From contig NZ_CP071795.1 of the NCBI RefSeq assembly GCF_017498485.1, positions 868,001 to 932,000 of the forward strand: DNA of 64,000 nt, written 5' to 3'. Each line of letters opens with the position of its first letter. Positions within the stretch are counted from its first letter, which is position 1. This document shows, in pieces, positions 1 to 11,200 of the stretch. Below the pieces are notes generated by a model. That model was not told where the DNA came from. It saw nothing but the letters and a program-made list of their open reading frames with translations, and made no database searches. The stretch comes from Polaribacter batillariae (GTDB lineage: Bacteria; Bacteroidota; Bacteroidia; Flavobacteriales; Flavobacteriaceae). Position numbers and translations under genes: made by a program.

Positions 1-773
1 GATACATCCAAACCAAATGCGCCATCTGGTACAATACCAGCAGATTGGGTTATATTTGTATATTTACCATTGTCGTTTCTATAAAATTGATCATCTCCTT
101 TTAATGTTCTAAAATAAGGGTTATTTTGTACAACCCCTTCTGGAAAAGTTTGCGCAGCTGTCGTAAAATTAACAGGTGTGTTTACGACATACAGGTCTAA
201 GTCATTATCTCCATCATAATCAAAAAAAGCAGCTTGTACAGATTGGTTATTATCGTTAATACCATATTCTGCAGCACGCTCTGTAAAAGTTAAATCTCCG
301 TTATTTATATATAATAAATTTTCTTTCAATTTTGAGTTTCTGTATTTTCCTGATTTACAAAGGTAAATATCTAACCAACCGTCTGCGTTTACATCGGCTA
401 TGGTAACTCCCATGTAAAAACCTTTATTTCCTTCTACCCCAGCCTTTTTAGTAATGTCTTCAAATTTAAAATCTCCTTTATTTAAATATAGAGAATTGGG
501 CGACATATTGCCTACAAAATACAAATCTGGAAGATTGTCGTTATTAAAATCTCCAACTGCAACACCTGCTCCAATATACATATGCTTATATGTGTAATAG
601 TTTAAAGTTGGTGTCTCCTTTATTATATTGGCAAAATTTACGCCACTTTTATTTGATGAAATTTTACTAAATAAAGGCTCGTTATTAGCAATGGTATTTT
701 TTTGAACATTCTTATTTTCTTTACTACAAGAAAATAGTAGTACGATACTTATAACAGATATGATTTTTTTCAT
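1..773 (-). CDS. FG-GAP/VCBS repeat lipoprotein, N-terminal part (truncated by window edge)
   Basis: Only the first 257 codons lie in the window. The start is the ATG at 771-773. It opens a short lipoprotein signal with lipobox LFSC (Cys16). After that come calcium-binding FG-GAP/VCBS blades with acidic loops such as DFNNDNLPD, DVNADGWLD and DYDGDNDLD. The order of blades resembles the start of the complete 1121-aa protein at 8226-11591 (both have an IGAGVAVGDFNND or NGAGVAVADFNND type first blade), so the missing part probably also ends in an ASPIC/UnbV domain. It lies downstream of susD with a hairpin between, and is probably a cell-surface lipoprotein of the same locus. Its function is unknown. 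Partner or substrate binding by a beta-propeller is inferred from the family. Confidence 0.85.
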   Translation of the reverse strand, partial: MKKIISVISIVLLFSCSKENKNVQKNTIANNEPLFSKISSNKSGVNFANIIKETPTLNYYTYKHMYIGAGVAVGDFNNDNLPDLYFVGNMSPNSLYLNKGDFKFEDITKKAGVEGNKGFYMGVTIADVNADGWLDIYLCKSGKYRNSKLKENLLYINNGDLTFTERAAEYGINDNNQSVQAAFFDYDGDNDLDLYVVNTPVNFTTAAQTFPEGVVQNNPYFRTLKGDDQFYRNDNGKYTNITQSAGIVPDGAFGLDV

Positions 774-804
774 TAGTTGAAGAAATTTGCTATTTAATTT
801 TAAC

Positions 805-838
805 AATAAATCCTTGGACAAAAAGCCAAGGATTTATT
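805..838 (-). terminator. Hairpin terminator after the first susD
   Basis: A perfect 13-bp inverted repeat (805-817 with 826-838, arm AATAAATCCTTGG) with an 8-nt loop lies 26 nt after the susD stop codon, before the FG-GAP gene. On the minus strand it is followed by a weak T-rich tail. It may fully terminate, or reduce readthrough from susCD into the FG-GAP gene. Confidence 0.65.
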
Positions 839-863
839 TGTTAGATATTTTTAAGAATGATTT

Positions 864-2684
864 TTATTCATAGCCTGCATTTTGCGTCCATCCATTTGCT
901 TGGGCAGCTGCAAACGGAATAGGCAAATAATAATGTCTGTCTGTAAAGAATCTAGTACGTTGTTCGCCATCGTTGCGAATTTTTAAAGCGTAAAGATCGT
1001 TTTCGACATCCCACGTAAAATCTAATCCACGATATTGTGTTGATAATGGGTTGATTGCTTCTCTCCAACGTTTTAGATCCCAATAGCGGTGGTACTCGAA
1101 AATTAACTCTACACGACGCTCTTGTTTAATATCATCGAGGGTTACTGCTCCTTTAAGAGGCAACCCAACTCTTTGTCGTATTGCATTAATAGCCATTAAT
1201 GCATCACCTGTATTTCCAGTTGCATAAGCAGCTTCAGCTAAATTAAGATATATTTCGCCTAATCTGTATGCAAAAAGCGGATTATTACCATCTATTCTTC
1301 TGTCTAATTGAGGGCTTGATAAATTGGCCAGTTTATATGCTGATATGGCTGACCTGGCACCATTACCTACAGTTTGATTTGGGCCTCTAGTAGGCACACC
1401 TGCAGAAGATGCTGCATTTGCGTCTGTAACAGCATCATGTAAATATGCAGTTGCATTTCCGTACTCTAAACGTCCGTATGCTGCAATGGAAGCTGCAAAC
1501 CTTGGATCTTTATTTCCCCAAAGTTCGTTTATATCATGAAACACTCCAGATCCTAAATTATCTTCTAATAATCTTGACCCATTATCTGGGTATCCAGTTG
1601 GTAATTCGTTACCTGGTGTTCCATCTTTATATTCGAACCATTCTGTAGTTTCATAATAAGCAAATACCGAATTGCCCCAGTTAGAGTGGGTATCTGGTGT
1701 TTGTCTTGGTAAAAGAAACATACTATTTAAATTAGTTGTTGCGGGTATTCCTGGAAACTCTATAGACATTATCGTTTCGGTGTCTGCACCACTTCCTACC
1801 TCATCAAAAATTTTACGATAAGCACTAACTGTATTACCTGGTCGCAAAGAGAAAATTCCACTACCCAAAGGTGCTGGTAAAAGTGCTCTTGAAGACTCTA
1901 AAGATTTTGCATAATACCCATTTGCTTCAGAAGTGTTTATACCTGTTAATCCTCCAGGAGTTTTTAAAGCTAATTTTCCATCATTTTCTGCAATGCTTCC
2001 TGCATAGAGCATCGCTCGACTTCTTAAAGCATGTGCAGCCCACAAGCTAACTTCTGATACATGAAGTGATTTTCCTTTTAATAACACTATGGCTTTATTT
2101 AAATCTTCTTCAATAAAGTCGTAAGTTTCTTTTTCGGTATTTCTTGGTACCAAAAGTTCCTCTCCGCTTAAATTAGCGTCTTGAGGTTCTCTTATTATAG
2201 GTATGCCTCCATAACGTTTTACTTTATTAAAATACCATTGTGCTCTAAAAAAATGTGCTTGCCCTAAACGTGTATTACGAAAAGTTTCTGTTAGGCTTGT
2301 GGCATTCTCTAATTCTTTAATGGCTACATTGATTATTCTTAACAACTGCCAAGTTCCATTCCCCCAATATCCCAATCCTCTCGTATTATCACTTCCTGGG
2401 CCTAAATCTCCTGTTACAGCAAGGTAAGAACCACCATTACCTCTCCATCTACCTTCGTCGCTTACAGTTGTTTCTATATAATAATCACCTCCTGTAGAAA
2501 CATTTGTTGGTAAACGGGCTGTTAATCTTGTGTTTTGATAAATGTTTGCAAAATAAGCATTTATTAAAGCTTCATCTTGCCATACTGTATCTCCACCAAT
2601 AACATCTAAACGAGTTTTGTCTAATTCGTCTTCGCAAGATGTAAATGCTATTAATGCTATTATTACTAATATATATTTTTTCAT
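864..2684 (-). CDS. SusD-like outer-membrane glycan-binding lipoprotein (pair 1)
   Basis: RagB/SusD family, 606 aa, the usual size. The lipobox is FTSC (Cys17) after a short hydrophobic signal, so a lipid-anchored surface protein is expected. SusD hallmarks are an N-terminal TPR-rich region (LGQAHFFRAQWYFNKVKRYG is the family's conserved helix) and the C-terminal block FEYHRYWDLKRWREAI. It ends in the typical NPGY-like C-terminus (QNAGYE). It sits 12 nt downstream of its susC partner in the same transcript. SusD proteins cap the SusC barrel and present oligosaccharide for import. The glycan bound cannot be read from the sequence. Confidence 0.95.
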   Translation of the reverse strand: MKKYILVIIALIAFTSCEDELDKTRLDVIGGDTVWQDEALINAYFANIYQNTRLTARLPTNVSTGGDYYIETTVSDEGRWRGNGGSYLAVTGDLGPGSDNTRGLGYWGNGTWQLLRIINVAIKELENATSLTETFRNTRLGQAHFFRAQWYFNKVKRYGGIPIIREPQDANLSGEELLVPRNTEKETYDFIEEDLNKAIVLLKGKSLHVSEVSLWAAHALRSRAMLYAGSIAENDGKLALKTPGGLTGINTSEANGYYAKSLESSRALLPAPLGSGIFSLRPGNTVSAYRKIFDEVGSGADTETIMSIEFPGIPATTNLNSMFLLPRQTPDTHSNWGNSVFAYYETTEWFEYKDGTPGNELPTGYPDNGSRLLEDNLGSGVFHDINELWGNKDPRFAASIAAYGRLEYGNATAYLHDAVTDANAASSAGVPTRGPNQTVGNGARSAISAYKLANLSSPQLDRRIDGNNPLFAYRLGEIYLNLAEAAYATGNTGDALMAINAIRQRVGLPLKGAVTLDDIKQERRVELIFEYHRYWDLKRWREAINPLSTQYRGLDFTWDVENDLYALKIRNDGEQRTRFFTDRHYYLPIPFAAAQANGWTQNAGYE

Positions 2685-2696
2685 AAAATTATCTTT

Positions 2697-5600
2697 TTAA
2701 AAACTTACATTAAAACCTAAAGTATATACTTTTTGTACAGGATATGACGTCCTGTCACCTGACTCTGGATCAAAAGGATAAAAACCTAACTTATCGAAAG
2801 TAAGTAAATTTGTTCCTGACAAGTAGAGCCTTAAATTTGTAGCTCCTAACGACTTTATAGCATCTTTAGGTAAGCTATAACCTATCACTAAGTTTTTTAA
2901 TCTAACATATTTCGAATCTATGCGATAAATATCAATATTCGCATCGGCATAATTTAAAGCAGATTGATTATCTACTGGAAATGACGCTGTATCACTGGTC
3001 TCTGGAGTCCAAACTCGCCCTACTAAATATTTAAATGGTGTACGAGGTCCTCCTGTAGTTGTAATCGTTGATCTTTCATCGAGCGTAATGGATTGTTCAA
3101 AATTAGCAGCACCCTGCCAAAACATAGTAAAATCGAAGCCTTTCCATTCTAATTGAGTATTTAAACCAAAAATAATTTCTGGTGTACCTCCTCTACCTAT
3201 TACAACTCTATCTCTATCATCAATAAGTCCATCACCATTAATATCTTTAACCCTAATATCACCAGGAATAACATTACTATTCATATCTGGGTCTCCACCA
3301 TCAAAATCGATAACGCCATTGTATGAATCTATTTCTTGTTGATCTTTAAAGAAACCATCAAACACATATCCAAAAGTTCTATTTACCCATTCACCATCTC
3401 TCTTTGCGATACGTGTTCTATCTGGGTCGTCGAATTCTTGTTGTGAAATTTGTCTCACAAACTTTTCTCTGGCCCAAGATGCGTTGGCAGAAACATTAAG
3501 CTTTAATTCTTTAAAAGTATTTCTGTAAGATATTCTGGTTTCAAAACCTCTATTATCTCTAATATTTAAATTTCTTGCTGGAGGATCTACACCTACATTT
3601 TGTGGCAGTACTTGGTTATCTAAATCCTGAGACAAGATATTAAATCGTTTTCTATAAAATACATCTGTTTCGAAGTTTAGTTTGTTATTGAAAAGCCCAA
3701 GCTCTAAACCAACGTTATATAAATCTGATTCTTGCCAAGTTAATAATGGGTTTGGAAACGCTAGAGTTCTTATTCCTTGTTGGAAGTTTCCTGCGATTTG
3801 GTATCCTCCTGTAATATTAAATCCTTCGATATAATCATATCCAGCTCCTATATCATTTCCTAAACGTGAATAGGAAGCTCTAAGTTTTAAATTCGATATT
3901 GTATTTGAGTTTTCTAAAAAAGATTCTTTAGAAGCAACCCAGCCTAAAGATACTGCTGGGAAGTATCCTGTTCTTGAAGCTTTAGGAAAAAGTGAAGATT
4001 TATCGATACGAAAAACACCTTCTATTAAATATTTGCCTTTAAACCCGTAATTAAGTCGACCAACAAGTCCATTTCTTCCTAACTCACTTGCAGATCCTCC
4101 TCCTGCAAAATCTGAGGGGTTGGCATTATTTAAATATGGTGATGCTGCTGAAAGTAAATCGGCATTACTTGAGTTAAAAAATTCACTAAATTCTTGTTGG
4201 CGTTCAAATAATACAAGAGCACCTAAATTGTGATCTCCTAATTGCTTATTGTATCTCAAAGAAATTTGAGAGGTTAGTCTTTCAAACTCATCATAACGAT
4301 CTTGTAAAGCATTATTTAAACGATCTGATCTTGAGGTAAAGTCTGTACCATCATAATACCAAACATCATAAGCTTTTGCTACATTCTTAATTCTTCTGTG
4401 AGATTTGAGTATCGCCATTTTACCTTCTACCTCTAAACCTTCAATATTTGGAATTTTATATTTTAAACCAATATTCGCATTTAGAACTTCTAATAAATTT
4501 GTTCTAAAACCAGACAAATCTTTAATGGTTGCTGCTTGAGGACTGTAAGGGTTTTGTATAGATACATTTGGGATTCTTCCATCTGGCAATGAAGAAGGAA
4601 ACGCTGGATGCGCATACAGTGCACTAAAAAAATCTCCAGGTGTAGCACTGTTTTGAGACTCTCTATTTTCTCTTCTCCATCCTACAGTTAAATCTGCAGA
4701 TAAATTATCGTTTATATTTGCATCTAAGTTAATTGAAGAATTATATCTTTTGTAACCAAAATCTCCTGATCTCCATATTGTACCTTGGTCTAAAAAACCT
4801 AAAGATGCAAAATATCTTACCTCCTTAGAACCTCCTCTAATATTAAGGTTATGTTGTTGTAATGGTGTCGCTTTACGAGTTACAACGTCCCACCAATTGG
4901 TTCCTGGATCTGTACCATTTTCTAGTGCTTCAAGCCTTTCTGGGGTTATAAAACCTGCTAAAGGTTGTACATTCCCATCAGGAAAGTAATAATCTCCAGG
5001 TCCTGTTCTAGAATTTTGAACAAGTGCTTTGTATTCTTGATAATTGGCTAATTCTGGGTAATTTGTATTTGATGTTAAAGAATAGGTGTTATTATAAGAA
5101 ATAACAGGCTTTCCTATTTTTCCTCGTTTAGTTGTTACCAAAATAACTCCACCACCACCTCTTACACCATATACGGCTGCTGCTGCATCTTTTAAGATTG
5201 TAATGGTTTCTATTTCATTAGGATCTAATTGTGTGAAGTTACGTTGAAACCCATCTACAATTAACAAGGCTCCTTCTGAAAAACCTCTAATATTTATATT
5301 CGCCGTATCTGAACCAGGCCTTCCACTGGTTTGGTTTACTATTAACCCCGGTAAACGTCCAGCTAAAACGGCTGTTGTATTCGCTGCAGGTACTTTTACA
5401 AGCTGATCGGACTTTACTGTAGCAACAGAACCTGTTACGCTTTCTCTTTTTTGAGTACCATATCCTACCACAACAATTTCATCTAAAGAAGCTGTGTCTT
5501 CCAATAATTTAATCGTAAGATTTCTTTTATTTGCCACAGACACTTCTTGGGTTTTATAGCCTATATAAGACACAACCAATATGGCGTTTTGATTAGAGAC

Positions 5601-6116
5601 TTCTAACTTGAATTTTCCATCAAAATCGGACTGTACTCCGTTTAATGTGCCTTTTTCTAAAATGCTTGCTCCGGGTAAGGGCTCGCCATCTTTATCGGTA
5701 ACTATACCAGATATTGGTATATCTTGTAGCGAATTATTTGCTTGATTCGCATCGTATTTCTTAATTACGATTGTATTTTTGTCTGTTAGTTGATAATAAA
5801 CATTGCTACCTGATAAGCTTTCTTTTAAAAGTTTCGATATTTTTACAATTCCTTTTTTTAGGTGTACTTTCGGAGCTCCTAAAAATAGGTCCTGAGGATA
5901 TAAAAAACGGAACTTTGTTTGCCCTTGAATGAGTAAAAAAACCTGATCTACAGTCATTACTTTATCCGCATCAATCTTTACTTTCTCTTGCGAAAAAGAA
6001 TTGACAGAAGTAAAACTAAATACGCTGGTACAAAGTAAGAAGATAAATGTTTTCATAATCATTAATAGCAGCCGTTTCCTAAGTAGATAACGGACTTTGA
6101 TTAATTTAATTTTCAT
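2697..6116 (-). CDS. SusC-like TonB-dependent transporter with N-terminal STN signalling domain (pair 1)
   Basis: 1139 aa. In order: a long basic-hydrophobic signal region; an STN (secretin/TonB short N-terminal) domain at about 45-119; a carboxypeptidase-regulatory-like beta-sandwich at about 133-210; the SusC signature DEIVVVGYGTQKRESVTG; a plug domain; and a beta-barrel ending in phenylalanine (LGFNVSF). It imports oligosaccharides across the outer membrane using TonB energy. The STN domain is what contacts a FecR anti-sigma factor, and a fecR gene lies immediately upstream (108 nt), so ligand-dependent surface signalling is expected. MKTFIFLLC about 20 codons in is an alternative start. 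The upstream ATG was kept because the second susC in this window has a similar long N-terminus. Confidence 0.95.
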   Translation of the reverse strand: MKIKLIKVRYLLRKRLLLMIMKTFIFLLCTSVFSFTSVNSFSQEKVKIDADKVMTVDQVFLLIQGQTKFRFLYPQDLFLGAPKVHLKKGIVKISKLLKESLSGSNVYYQLTDKNTIVIKKYDANQANNSLQDIPISGIVTDKDGEPLPGASILEKGTLNGVQSDFDGKFKLEVSNQNAILVVSYIGYKTQEVSVANKRNLTIKLLEDTASLDEIVVVGYGTQKRESVTGSVATVKSDQLVKVPAANTTAVLAGRLPGLIVNQTSGRPGSDTANINIRGFSEGALLIVDGFQRNFTQLDPNEIETITILKDAAAAVYGVRGGGGVILVTTKRGKIGKPVISYNNTYSLTSNTNYPELANYQEYKALVQNSRTGPGDYYFPDGNVQPLAGFITPERLEALENGTDPGTNWWDVVTRKATPLQQHNLNIRGGSKEVRYFASLGFLDQGTIWRSGDFGYKRYNSSINLDANINDNLSADLTVGWRRENRESQNSATPGDFFSALYAHPAFPSSLPDGRIPNVSIQNPYSPQAATIKDLSGFRTNLLEVLNANIGLKYKIPNIEGLEVEGKMAILKSHRRIKNVAKAYDVWYYDGTDFTSRSDRLNNALQDRYDEFERLTSQISLRYNKQLGDHNLGALVLFERQQEFSEFFNSSNADLLSAASPYLNNANPSDFAGGGSASELGRNGLVGRLNYGFKGKYLIEGVFRIDKSSLFPKASRTGYFPAVSLGWVASKESFLENSNTISNLKLRASYSRLGNDIGAGYDYIEGFNITGGYQIAGNFQQGIRTLAFPNPLLTWQESDLYNVGLELGLFNNKLNFETDVFYRKRFNILSQDLDNQVLPQNVGVDPPARNLNIRDNRGFETRISYRNTFKELKLNVSANASWAREKFVRQISQQEFDDPDRTRIAKRDGEWVNRTFGYVFDGFFKDQQEIDSYNGVIDFDGGDPDMNSNVIPGDIRVKDINGDGLIDDRDRVVIGRGGTPEIIFGLNTQLEWKGFDFTMFWQGAANFEQSITLDERSTITTTGGPRTPFKYLVGRVWTPETSDTASFPVDNQSALNYADANIDIYRIDSKYVRLKNLVIGYSLPKDAIKSLGATNLRLYLSGTNLLTFDKLGFYPFDPESGDRTSYPVQKVYTLGFNVSF

Positions 6117-6224
6117 AAATTTACATGGTGTTAATTAGACATTAGTTTAGTTATTACAAATCAATAGAGGCAAAGTCGAGGCAATACTGCTAGTGTTTAA
6201 CTTCGCTTTCTATATCTTTAATAT

Positions 6225-7397
6225 TTAATTTAAAATCAATGTTTTATCTTTTAATTCATAATTTTTAATTACTCCAAAACTCTTAATAATTTTTAATATT
6301 TCTTCAATATTTTGGTCTCTACCTATGGTTCCATTGAAACCTGCTTTTTTAAGTTCTAGGTTTGCGAATTGTACCTCTAAATCATACCATCTAGATAATA
6401 CTTTCATAATCTCATCAAGTCGCATTCTATAAAATCTAAAAAGCCCATCTTTCCATGCAATTTCATTTAGCACATTAACCGTATTTATTGCCACGGTTTT
6501 GTCTAAAATATTTAGGTTTGTTTGCTGTGAAGGTTTTAAAGTTCGATTTCCCCATTCTGAGTGAACCCATACTTTACCTTCTACCAATGTTGTATAGATA
6601 TTGGTTTCATCTTTATAGGCTTTTATATTGAACTCAGTTCCCAACACTTCTATTTCTTGGGATTGATTAAACACTTTAAACTTGGTTCCATTATGCTTTG
6701 TACTTGGTGATACATCAAAGTAAGCTTCTCCGTAAACCAACTCGACCTCTCTATCTACACCTTTTGCGAAAGTTACTGGGTATTTTAATTGAGATTCTGA
6801 GTTTAACCAAACTTTAGTACCATCAGCTAAAACAACATGAAACTGCCCTCCTCTTGGAACTGTTAAATAATTATACGCTACCTTTGGAGTAGGATTGCTT
6901 TTCGATTTATAAGTAATATTTTTACCATTACTCGTTGCGTTTTTATTTTGGTATGAGTTTCCTTTCTTCAATGCAATTACAGAACCATCTTCAAGAGTTA
7001 GAGTAGCCTTATCTGTTCCTGGTAAAACCTTATCTGAATTTACTATTGTTGTCTTTGATGCGTCTTGTTCTTTTAAATTAAATACACCATTCTTAAAAAA
7101 ATACACAGAAATTATAACACCAACAAAAACAGCAGCATACTTAACATAATTTAGTAGTCTTCTTTTTTTATAAAGCCTTTTCTCTTCTTTCATAAGATTG
7201 GCTATTAAATTTTTGATCTTGTTGTTGTCTGTTTTTTTCAAAGTACAGTCTATTGCATAGTTAATTTTAACATAATTTAGAAACTCTTGTTCGTTTTCAG
7301 TTTTATTTACCCATAAATCCAAATCGTCTAATTCATTAAAAGAAGCTTGATTATTAAGGTATTTTACTATATTTTTTTCTATTCCTTTCGTAGCCAT
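6225..7397 (-). CDS. FecR-family anti-sigma factor (pair 1)
   Basis: 390 aa. A cytoplasmic N-terminal part (1-80, sigma-binding by analogy) is followed by one membrane helix at about 84-101. The periplasmic FecR domain covers about 176-285, including VPRGGQFHVVLADGTKVWL and VYGEAYFDVSPS. A C-terminal DUF4974-like domain (about 305-390) belongs to the STN-like fold. It transmits the state of the STN-bearing SusC to the ECF sigma factor. It is transcribed away from the sigma gene at 7508 and toward susC. The central domain is almost the same as in the second FecR (25109-26287), while both ends differ, which fits separate sigma and SusC partners. Confidence 0.93.
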   Translation of the reverse strand: MATKGIEKNIVKYLNNQASFNELDDLDLWVNKTENEQEFLNYVKINYAIDCTLKKTDNNKIKNLIANLMKEEKRLYKKRRLLNYVKYAAVFVGVIISVYFFKNGVFNLKEQDASKTTIVNSDKVLPGTDKATLTLEDGSVIALKKGNSYQNKNATSNGKNITYKSKSNPTPKVAYNYLTVPRGGQFHVVLADGTKVWLNSESQLKYPVTFAKGVDREVELVYGEAYFDVSPSTKHNGTKFKVFNQSQEIEVLGTEFNIKAYKDETNIYTTLVEGKVWVHSEWGNRTLKPSQQTNLNILDKTVAINTVNVLNEIAWKDGLFRFYRMRLDEIMKVLSRWYDLEVQFANLELKKAGFNGTIGRDQNIEEILKIIKSFGVIKNYELKDKTLILN

Positions 7398-7507
7398 GTG
7401 TTGTGTGCACTTTTAATTAAAGCGAAGCAAAATTTAATAACCCTAACTTTTTGGCACTTTTTTTCATATTTTCGTACCAAAATACATAAAATTATATTAA
7501 TTTCTAA

Positions 7508-8082
7508 ATGAAAATAGTTTATAATAACGATATTGAACTTATAAAGGGGCTTAAAGAAGGTAAAGAAACAGCTTATAATTTTTTGATAGATTCCTATCAA
7601 CAAAAATTACATGCTTACGCTTATGGGCTAACAAAAGACCATGAGCTGTCTGATGACGTTATTCAAAACATATTTGTTTATATATGGAAAAACAGAATGA
7701 ATCTTAAAGATAACTTTTCCATTAAAAATTATTTATACAGAGCAATTTATAATGAATGTATTGACTATTATCGTAAAAGAAAAGCTGTTACGGCTTTGGA
7801 AAAAAATATATTGATGCCTTAAACTATATCGTTGAAGAGATGGAGGAAAACTCTCTAGAAAAGTTAATCTTATTAGTAAAAAAGGAAATTGAAAATTTGC
7901 CTCCTAAATGTAAAAAGACTTTTGTTCTTAGTAAACAGGAAGGATTGACCAATATAGAAATTGCCGAATATTTAAACATTTCCATTAAATCTGTTGAGGC
8001 TCATATAACAAAAGCCTTTTCTATACTTAGAAAAACGCTTGGCAATAAAACCAATGGTGTTTTGTTTTTACTTTTTAGATAG
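7508..8082 (+). CDS. ECF RNA polymerase sigma factor, interrupted by a -1 frameshift at an A7 run
   Basis: FecI-like sigma factor of the Bacteroidota type, about 191 aa if read across the shift. The first frame (7508-7822) carries region 2 (YGLTKDHELSDDVIQNIFVYIWK). The second (from about 7815 to 8082) carries the region-4 helix-turn-helix (LPPKCKKTFVLSKQEGLTNI, then EIAEYLNISIKSVEAHI). The frames meet at seven A residues after TTGG (7800-7806). A -1 slip there reads LEKKYIDALNYIVEEMEE with no gap in the family pattern. The run in phase is A AAA AAT, a possible slippery heptamer. It could therefore be a phase-variable or slippage-expressed gene, a recent mutation, or a base-call error. It is divergent from fecR and is the likely activator of the 864-6116 susCD genes. 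Confidence 0.85.
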
Positions 8083-8225
8083 CTTATATCTTTTAGATAG
8101 TTATATCTGTATTGCTGGGTATTGCTTATATGAGTTTTGTTTTAGAAACTAAGAATTTATTTACAAGCCTATTATTTTGTAAGTTCACGCAATACTTTTC
8201 AAAAAAAAACAGTCTTAAATGTAAT

Positions 8226-11200
8226 CTAATTTATTTCTTGAAATTGGATATTACCATTATTCTTTGCAATAATAATGTTTTTTTTGCCACCTAACATCTT
8301 CATAAATTTGGTTTCTGAAACACTTCCATTAACGTAAAACCCATTATTATAGGGCATAATGGCTTTAAAATTTCCTTTTCCATCTCCTTTCAAATGTAAA
8401 CCATATCCTGCATCTTGTCTAGGGGTTTCAACTTCAAAACCGTACATATTACCTAATAAAATAAGATCTAAGTTTCCGTCTTTATCAATATCTTCACTAA
8501 TAATACTTGTTATGGTTGTTGTTTGGGCTTCGTTTGGTAATTGTTTTTTTACAAAAGTTCCATTTGCCTTATTCTCAAAATAACTTGTGGCAAAAGTTGT
8601 TGCTTTGTAGTGCAATGCATTGCTTATATTTTCTTTACCATATACATCAATTAATTCTGCTGAAGCAAATTCGTGATATGTTGGAAATTTCTTTTTTATG
8701 AATGGCATTTGATTCGAACTACATTCCCTTCCTCTTAATGGAAACAATTTTCCAGCTTGGTGATAGCCTAAAACAATATCAAGAGTTCCTGTTTGATCGA
8801 AGTCTTTAGCAAATATTTCAAATGGTGCTTTTTCAGAGGCTTTATATTTGCTATTTAGTCCTAAATTTCCAGCAATAAAATCCATATCGCCATCATTGTC
8901 AAAATCATTAACTTCTACACTAAACCACCAACCAATTTCGTTACTTAACCCTACCTTTCCTGTAATATCTAAAAATTTCCCATTATTATGCTTTAATATT
9001 TTTATTGGCATCCATTCGCCAACGATTACTAAATCTTTTACTTTGTCGCCATCAATATCTGCCCACTGTGCATCTGTTACCATTCCTATATTTTTTAGTG
9101 CCTCTACTTCAATGTTAACAAACTGTATCTTTCCGTTTTTAGAATCATTTCTAAGAATAAAACTTGTTGTAGGATACGGATATTTCCCTGGAGATTGTCG
9201 CCCTCCTATAAAAAGATCCAAATCGCCATCTGAATCAAAATCGTAGGGTTTTACTACAGATCCACTAATTGTATTGTTATTTTTAAAAGGCGCTGTAACT
9301 TTAGTGAATTTTCCATTTGTATTGAGGTAAATACGGTCTGAGTAATTAGTGGAATTTTCTTTAAATTCATTGCTTCCACTTACCACATACAAATCTAAAT
9401 CGCCATCTAAATCTACGTCAAAAAATTCGGCATCTACATCTTCGTACACGCTTTCTTTTTGAAATAGGTTGCTATTTGAAACAGAGAATTTTCCATTTAT
9501 GGTTTGCACATATAAAGTGCCTGGAAGGCTTTTTGCCCCTCCAATATAAAAATCATCTAAACCATCTGAATTTATATCGCCAACGGCTAAAGCTGGACCT
9601 TCTTCAGACATTTTATGCGGCAATAAACTTTCACGAGAAAAATCGTTGTAGTTATTTTCTTGATGTTTTATAGGTGTACCATATTGCGAAGTTACGTCTT
9701 TGAAGATAAAATCATTATTCTGGTTTTCTAAACTCTTTTGTTCTTTAAGATGAGTGGCATCATAGCTTATTAAAATTTCTTTATTTACATTAATATTTGC
9801 TAGTGTTTGCGATTTTCCGTCGGGCCAAATTACTTCTAAAGACGTTACTTTTTTAGCATTCCCTAGCCCAAAATGTATAGGTACGGCCATTGCCGATTGA
9901 AAACCTCTTGTAAAATAGTTTTCGGCTGTAAGAGTATTTTCGCTTGTCGTTACTTTTAATCGAGTTCCTATAGCGTCTATGTTTTCTTTTGTACCTTGTA
10001 GCTTAACTTTTAAATAATTATTTTTCTTTTGGTTATTGCGGTATAAATGTGCGAAATCGTCAATATTATTTACTACAATATCTAAATCTCCGTCATTATC
10101 AAAATCGGCATAGGCAGCTCCATTTGAAAAAGAAGCTGGTTGGTTTAGCTCTTGTTTTTGGAATTGTAAATTGGATTTATTTAAATAGAAATAATTCTTT
10201 TTTTTACGTTCTGGAAGTTTTTTTAAAAGGTCTTCGACATGCTTTGATATATCAATATTTCGTTTTTTTGAGCCTTCCTTATATTTTTTTTCTAAGTAGA
10301 TTGAAAAATCATTATTTCTAAAATCTCTCTTTATTCCGTTAGAAACAAAAATATCTCGATATCCATCATTATCCATATCCATTAGTAAGGGTGCCCAACT
10401 CCAGTCGGTACTAGAAATATTAGCCAATTGAGCAATATCTGAAAATACGGGAATTTTGGTTGTTGGAAAATTACCATTATTTAATTGCAATGTATTATAC
10501 ATATATTGTCTATGGAGGCCTAAATTTTCAATCATACCAAAACGTGCGACATCCATACCGCTCATACTGGCTTTTTGCCCATAATTGTCTTCGGCCATCA
10601 TATCTAAAGAAATAAGGTCTAAATAGCCATCGTTATTGATGTCGGCAATATCATTACCCATAGAGAAGTTAGACATATGGCCGAAGGCTTTTTCTGAAAC
10701 TTCATTAAAAGTGCCATCTTGATTGTTAATATATAAATGGTCTTTTTCGTAATAATCATTACTTGTATATACATCTGGCCAACCATCGTTATTTACATCT
10801 CCAATAGCAATTCCTAATCCGAATCCTAAATTATTGCTAATAATACCCGCTTTTTTTGTGACGTTAACGAATTTTCCATTATCATTTCTATATAGTTTTT
10901 CCCCAATTTTTTCGGATTTATTTTTCATAATACCCTTAATATCATCGATTTCGTAAACATTAATGTTGTGATTAATTAAAAACATGTCTAAATCGCCATC
11001 ACGATCATAATCAAAAAAAGATGCTTGGGTTGAATGGTGTGGTAGATCTAAATTATATTCGCTAGCCTTTTCTTCAAATATTGGAATATTATTCTCGTTA
11101 ACCCCTGTATTTATAAGCAGTTCGTTTCTCAAAAATTCATCGGTCTCGAACCTTCCAGACTTTAAAATATAAATGTCTTTGAAGCCGTCGTTGTTAATAT

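Noticed and set aside
7440..7507. GGCAC-N14-TCGTA as an ECF-type promoter for the first sigma gene
   Set aside because: No matching motif was found before the second sigma or the susC genes, so there is no support beyond chance.
7379..7603. 74-aa minus-strand frame between fecR and the sigma gene
   Set aside because: It lies opposite the sigma gene start and across the divergent promoter region, with no family pattern.
8112..8294. 60-aa plus-strand frame after the first sigma gene
   Set aside because: It overlaps the end of the FG-GAP gene on the other strand and has no recognisable content. The region holds converging gene ends.
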